This document shows positions 8,797 to 11,942 of a stretch of 11,942 nucleotides of DNA, piece after piece. Source of the stretch: Smittium mucronatum (taxonomy: Eukaryota; Kickxellomycota; Harpellomycetes; Harpellales; Legeriomycetaceae). The stretch covers positions 1-11,942 of the forward strand of contig LSSL01002897.1 in assembly GCA_001953115.1 (NCBI GenBank). The letters run 5' to 3'. The translations under genes and the position numbers were made by a program. Numbering within the stretch: the stretch's first letter is position 1; every line of letters starts with the position of its first letter. The notes beneath the pieces were generated by a model. The model was not told the DNA's origin. It made no database searches and worked only from the letters and a program-made list of their open reading frames with translations.

Positions 8797-9588
8797 ATGT
8801 TTTTAGCAGAGCTAAACGAAAAATTTAACATAATTTTAGCCTGTAACTCTATACAAAAAATATGTGAAGAGACAATTATACAAGGATGCCTATACGGGAC
8901 CCCACTATTTATCCAAGCTTAATAGAAGCGCTTCCGACAATTGGTGAATATTTTTATAAAACCCCACTGTCTGATAAGGTCTGTCGTGAAGTAATATATG
9001 CCTGCAAACGAAACGGTTCAATGAATTACAGACCGTTTCCTCTTAATGATGCCACTCCTAAGTCAATGAAGAAGATCGAATCGGTATGGCATAATATTAA
9101 AATTAAGCTAGCAATGGTGACCAGGCCTGTAGATTACTTTGTACATTAAAAGTTACAGGATAACCCCAACCCCCCTATAGAAGACTATTACTTTCTTTAA
9201 CAAACACTATGCCACTACTGCTATCTGAGATATCAACAATGGTCGTTCAAGGTCAAATTGATAGCTTGCATCAATTAATACAACTAATCGAAAAAGAGAT
9301 TAAACTAAATCCTTTAGAATCAACTCCTCTCATTCATCCTAGATACTAAAAGAAATTTTGGTAGCCAAAAGAGCAACAATAATTAATAGGACGTGTAAGC
9401 CCTTTAGTGACAGCTGGTAGTTTGCTGAGACAAACCCAGTCTCAATCTAAAATGCTGTCGCGGTGCCAAAAACTCCCGAAAAAACAAAATGGTTTACACC
9501 TCAAAATAAACAGGCATCTAGAACACAGCATGGTTTTCGGGGATGTGGAAGAGATCGGGGTATGGGGGTTCAATATGGGAACTCCTAA
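8797..9588 (+). pseudogene. Retroelement gag-like gene remnant
   Basis: Four consecutive pieces in different frames read as one protein. The first is a possible N-terminus at 8797-8884. The second, 8868-9149, is the best preserved part and contains IRDPTIYPSLIEALPTI near its start and VTRPVDYFVH just before a stop. The third is a helical segment at 9164-9349 with MPLLLSEISTMVVQG and DSLHQLIQLIEKE. The fourth is a basic Gly/Arg-rich tail at 9451-9588 with RTQHGFRGCGRDRGMG, as in nucleic-acid-binding gag tails. I recognise this general wording from retroelements of early-diverging fungi, but no catalytic motif exists to confirm it. A nucleocapsid-type or RNA-packaging role is inferred. Confidence 0.6.
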
Positions 9589-9798
9589 AAAAGCTTCTTC
9601 AGACGTTGGGTCTATTGAAGAACAACGAATGGATAAAAAAACCATAAAAGAATGTTTCAAAATACTATTATAAACCCTTCCTCTCTTGAAATCACATGCA
9701 AAAAGTAGCGATATGAGAGTATACCTAAAAAAAGTGAAGATCATATCTGAGAGGTGGCCGCGTTGTTGTCGAAACGAGAAATAAAATAAGTGTAAAAA
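9589..9798 (+). pseudogene. Gag/pol junction remnant
   Basis: No domain is recognisable here, but an open run from about 9728 to 9894 begins GGRVVVETRNK, resembling a basic gag or spacer region. It overlaps the first recognisable reverse-transcriptase frame by almost 100 bases in another phase. The stretch joins gag-like and RT-like segments in the expected place, so it probably belongs to the same relic. Confidence 0.4.
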
Positions 9799-10559
9799 AT
9801 GTTCAAGGGGTTTTATTCGATTCTGTTTACGATAACGATAACGAGGAAAGCAGGGGATCTCAAGGCAGTACTCTATTTACTGAGACTGAGCCATAACCTG
9901 CTACAGAAAAAATTCAAGATGGAGACGTTATCATCAACATGAAAAAAAATACGCCGCAAGGATTGAATGGCATCAATACATTCGGAGGAATCATTCCTGT
10001 ATAGTATTATCAACAAGAATTGTAGAAATTATCTCAGATTTATGGCAATGGGAAGAGTTACCAATTCAGGTTGCTCACATTTGGTCTTTATTTCAGTTCA
10101 TTGGTATTCACAAATATTTTCAGACCAATAATGCGGTGGGATCGCTCTTTGGTAATAATAATTTCAGCTTAACTAAAATATCTTCTAGTTTTAGTAAAAA
10201 CTCAAGAGGTATGTTAACAGAATATATCACTGATTCTGGAAAAGCTCAAGAGATTGGTTTAAAAGATCAAAGAGTCGAAATCTTTGCTAGAAAAAAAAAT
10301 TCTGCATTTGGGTATGTGGATCAATTCAAAATCAATAATTCTCAAAGTATTTTCCAAAAAGGTCAGATATCTTCGCAAGGAAGCGGTGAAGTTCATTAGG
10401 GAAGGATTAACCTCAATTCGAGCACTGGCTTTATTTATCTGGAATATCCAAGGGATTTCAGTAGTTCTACTATCATGTCGCCTTATGGTTCGGATATTGT
10501 TAGAGTGGATAATTGCAGCCTATCAGAGAGGATGTTGTGAAAAAAAGAGGTTAAGATAA
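9799..10559 (+). pseudogene. Reverse transcriptase domain remnant
   Basis: Frame 9799-9942 starts with FKGFYSILFT and carries RKAGDLKAVL and KFKMETLSS, the fingers region of a DIRS-type RT (consensus like KK-GG-LRPV and FKME). After a TGA the same frame gives MASIHSEESFLYSI at about 9967-10008, RT motif A, with the catalytic Asp replaced by His (codon 9979-9981). A frame change near 10047 leads into SYQFRLLTFGL, the strand before the active site. The YxDD box at about 10170-10181 reads stop-Leu-Lys-Tyr, so both Asp residues and the Tyr are gone. The last part, 10284-10559, keeps the thumb-like wording KVRYLRKEAVKFIREG and RLMV. Further in-frame TAA stops lie at 10170, 10215 and 10260. Confidence 0.75.
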
Positions 10560-10983
10560 AACCTCAGGCGATCAACAGCTTGGAATGGTGGCGAGAAAAC
10601 CTGAAAAAGTGTAATGGGTCCAGTTTTATTCCATAAATCCAAGAAATGGAAGTATCATGATGCAATCGACACTGCATGTGAAATATTTGTGGGCTCACAA
10701 CCTTCATTGAATTCCTGGAGAATTTCTGAAATATCTCTGAAATCAAAATGAAAGAATTTCTAGCAATATATTGTGAATTCCACGTCCCAAATATTTTTAG
10801 GAGATCTGTATTGATATATTCAGACAACAAAACATCTTTTTAATACTTCAGAAAGTTTTGTGGAACTACTTCGAGAGGTTAATAGATATTTCAGAAAAAA
10901 TAATTCTTGATTTCCTGGAAATCAATACGCGATCGCAAGTAGTGTATTTCCCTACATATCTAAACCCTGCCCATGGCAAATAA
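10559..10983 (+). pseudogene. RNase H domain remnant
   Basis: The linker AINSLEWWRENLKK (frame from 10559) is followed by a Tyr-His-Asp-Ala-Ile segment near 10653-10670, where the first catalytic Asp is expected (usual form TDAS). SWRISEIS and then KMKEFLAIYC at about 10745-10774 match the helix that carries the catalytic Glu. VLIYSDN at about 10808-10828 carries the second Asp. YLNPAHGK at 10954-10980 stands where NPADAPSR is usual, so the last Asp appears replaced by His. The segment needs three frame changes and has several stops. The order of D, E and D motifs supports RNase H and rules out an endonuclease of LINE type. Confidence 0.7.
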
Positions 10984-11320
10984 AGATTGGAGGTACAAAT
11001 AAAGTGGTTATTATCAAAGGAGGCGTTCTTAATACCGGAAAGAATATTTGGACCTCATGAAATAGATCTGTTTGCGTCTCGCAGGAATTCACATATACCA
11101 ATGTATTCAGCTGTCATGATGACAACGAATCAATCAGAAAATTTTCTCTAGCACATATGTGGAGGAATGAACCTCTCCATACTGTTGCTCACCACGAAGT
11201 CTTATTCCGAGCGTGATCCATAAAGTCAGGAGGGTAAGATTAATTTGACATTGATAGATCCGAAATTGGAATCAGGAACTTGATTCTCAGAATAATTATC
11301 ACTGTAAATTGATAAAAAAA
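10984..11320 (+). pseudogene. DIRS-type post-RNase H segment with IDLFAS motif
   Basis: The same frame as the end of RNase H continues after one stop and contains WLLSKEAFL, then GPHEIDLFASRRNSHIP at about 11050-11100, then a stop at 11149-11151. In a second frame, 11112-11216 gives FSLAHMWRNEPLH, matching the Trp-Arg-Asn segment that follows in DIRS elements. A third frame gives INLTLIDPKLESGT at about 11239-11280, cut by TGA where family members usually have Trp. These motifs mark the region between RNase H and the recombinase. Confidence 0.65.
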
Positions 11321-11669
11321 TTATAATTAAAACAAAATCAATAGTCCTAGATCCAATAAATTGAAACTCGTGGCTATTGAAGAAGAATGCCTTGTATTTT
11401 AGAGCATGAAAGATCAGTGGTAAAGTGGTAGGACGCGTTGGGCTCCTAAGGTTAAGCTACGCCCCGTTGATAGTCTGAAAGTCTTAGCACGCTGGCAAAC
11501 TGGTAGTAGTCATTTTAATTATACTTGTAGTCTAGTATAGTTGTTTAGTTAAAATTTTATAAATATAAATTATTCTATATCATTCGTGTTGGTAATCGTG
11601 TTATGTTATCTTTAGTCATATTATTCTTTCGTGGGTTAGGATCAATCCCTATAGACCCGTTTAGTTGTA
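11321..11669. other. Retroelement end and transition to higher-G+C DNA
   Basis: A frame from 11343 contains SNKLKLVAIEEE, which resembles the linker before the recombinase, but the likeness fades after about 11377. From about 11415 to 11500 the sequence becomes much richer in G and C and has a CCTAAGGTTAAGCTACGCCC patch with no recognised function. From 11515 to 11600 it is again A+T-rich. I looked for a tRNA at 11400-11500 and found no cloverleaf or GGTTCGAAT-type box. The break near 11377-11415 may be the point where a second element inserted or where the first was truncated. Confidence 0.45.
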
Positions 11670-11699
11670 TTGTTGAGAGGCATTAGCTTTAATAGTGCT

Positions 11700-11915
11700 A
11701 TGGGCATGATTAAACGCGATCATGAGTTGGTCGAGTCTGGTGGTCATTCTAATGAATTTGCCCCGGAGGTTGACGCTTGGAGAGAAGTGGCAGACGATAG
11801 AGAAAGTGACGCTTCGGCTTCCATCTCTATTGAAGCCTTTGAACTGAGCAAAGACTTAGACCCATCAGTGATTTGGCGGGAGAGCCAGTTATGGAAGAAC
11901 TTGTCTCTTCTTTAA
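11700..11915 (+). CDS. Short open frame of unknown function in higher-G+C sequence
   Basis: From the first ATG the frame gives 71 residues. It stays open upstream to a TAG at 11652. The predicted peptide is acidic and polar in its middle part, from EVDAW through DDRESD to SISIEAFEL, with no motif I recognise. G+C is clearly above that of the rest of the window, which favours real or recently active coding sequence. It may instead be leader sequence of the frame that starts at 11891, or a fragment joined to that frame by a shift between 11843 and 11891. Confidence 0.3.
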   Translation: MGMIKRDHELVESGGHSNEFAPEVDAWREVADDRESDASASISIEAFELSKDLDPSVIWRESQLWKNLSLL

Positions 11916-11942
11916 TGGGACTTTCGTTAAACTCTGGTCCCA
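11891..11942 (+). CDS. Start of a reading frame that runs off the window
   Basis: An ATG at 11891 opens a frame that is unbroken to the end of the window, starting MEELVSSLMGLSLN. Upstream it is open as far as a TGA at 11840. The amphipathic start resembles the N-terminus of many retroelement gag proteins, but 17 codons are far too few to assign it. It overlaps the 71-residue frame in another phase, so at most one of the two is translated in the overlap. Confidence 0.3.
   Translation, partial: MEELVSSLMGLSLNSGP

Larger units (their letters stand above)
8797..11377 (+). mobile_element. Decayed DIRS-like (tyrosine-recombinase type) retrotransposon
   Basis: A chain of short plus-strand reading frames, each cut by stops or frame changes, keeps the collinear order of a retrotransposon: gag-like segment, reverse transcriptase, RNase H, then a domain with the DLFAS-R-N signature. 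That last motif, placed after RNase H, is typical of DIRS and related elements rather than Ty1/copia or LINE elements. At least ten frame changes are needed to follow it end to end, so it cannot encode a working protein. The tyrosine recombinase that should follow is not visible, and the split or inverted terminal repeats of DIRS elements were not found. It is more G+C-rich than the flanking DNA on its left, as expected for former coding sequence. Confidence 0.75.

Noticed and set aside
9442..9744. Minus-strand frame of 100 codons within the retroelement
   Set aside because: The plus strand here carries the gag-like Gly/Arg-rich tail in line with the rest of the element. The minus-strand peptide has no motif and no context.
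10136..10399. Plus-strand frame of 87 codons within the reverse-transcriptase region
   Set aside because: The RT-like wording at this place is in a different phase (through 10170-10559). This frame crosses it without matching any RT motif.
10564..10830. Minus-strand frame of 88 codons opposite RNase H
   Set aside because: It is antisense to recognisable RNase H motifs and is best explained as a shadow frame.
11400..11500. Possible tRNA gene in the G+C-rich patch
   Set aside because: There is no matching acceptor stem, no T-loop GGTTCGAAT-type box and no plausible anticodon arm on either strand.

Overview
This window looks like a gene-poor, strongly A+T-rich stretch of nuclear DNA from a eukaryote. 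It has one intact-looking gene, a field of diverged non-coding repeats, and a decayed retrotransposon. There are no operons, Shine-Dalgarno sites or densely packed genes. The retroelement relic has the protein signatures of DIRS-type (tyrosine-recombinase) retrotransposons. Its gag-like and pol-like wording most reminds me of elements in early-diverging gut fungi (Harpellales, e.g. Smittium). That placement is from memory of the family and is tentative. Another A+T-rich eukaryote with DIRS elements is possible.

Region by region: 1-1035 is A+T-rich DNA with no gene. 1036-1983 (minus strand) is an intronless 315-residue gene for a predicted type II membrane protein. It has a short N-terminal anchor, a charged Glu/Arg-repeat stalk and a lumenal domain with the DxD and ED motifs of a GT31-like (beta-1,3-galactosyltransferase-type) glycosyltransferase. 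A duplicated 15-bp A+T-rich word lies just upstream of its start. 2388-5994 is a nested repeat structure. Two diverged direct repeats (2388-2963 and 5247-5994) flank a possible foldback-type DNA element (3148-4868) whose inverted ends carry repeated copies of a word close to AATCGACTAA. The middle of that element is strongly A+C-biased on the plus strand. 5995-8796 is A+T-rich DNA with no supportable gene.

8797-11377 is a plus-strand DIRS-like element reduced to a chain of short reading frames: a gag-like part, reverse transcriptase, RNase H, and the DIRS-type segment that follows RNase H. Many frameshifts and stops break it, and both reverse-transcriptase catalytic motifs have been replaced. 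The tyrosine recombinase is not recognisable. Downstream of about 11400 base composition rises sharply in G+C, and the window ends in a different sequence with two short open frames. These may be the 5' part of another element or gene.

The only gene likely to make a product is the glycosyltransferase-like one. Everything else supported here is transposon-derived or unexplained intergenic DNA. I found no coherent multi-gene system. The most unusual structures are the inverted-repeat element with iterated terminal words and the stalk-repeat membrane glycosyltransferase.
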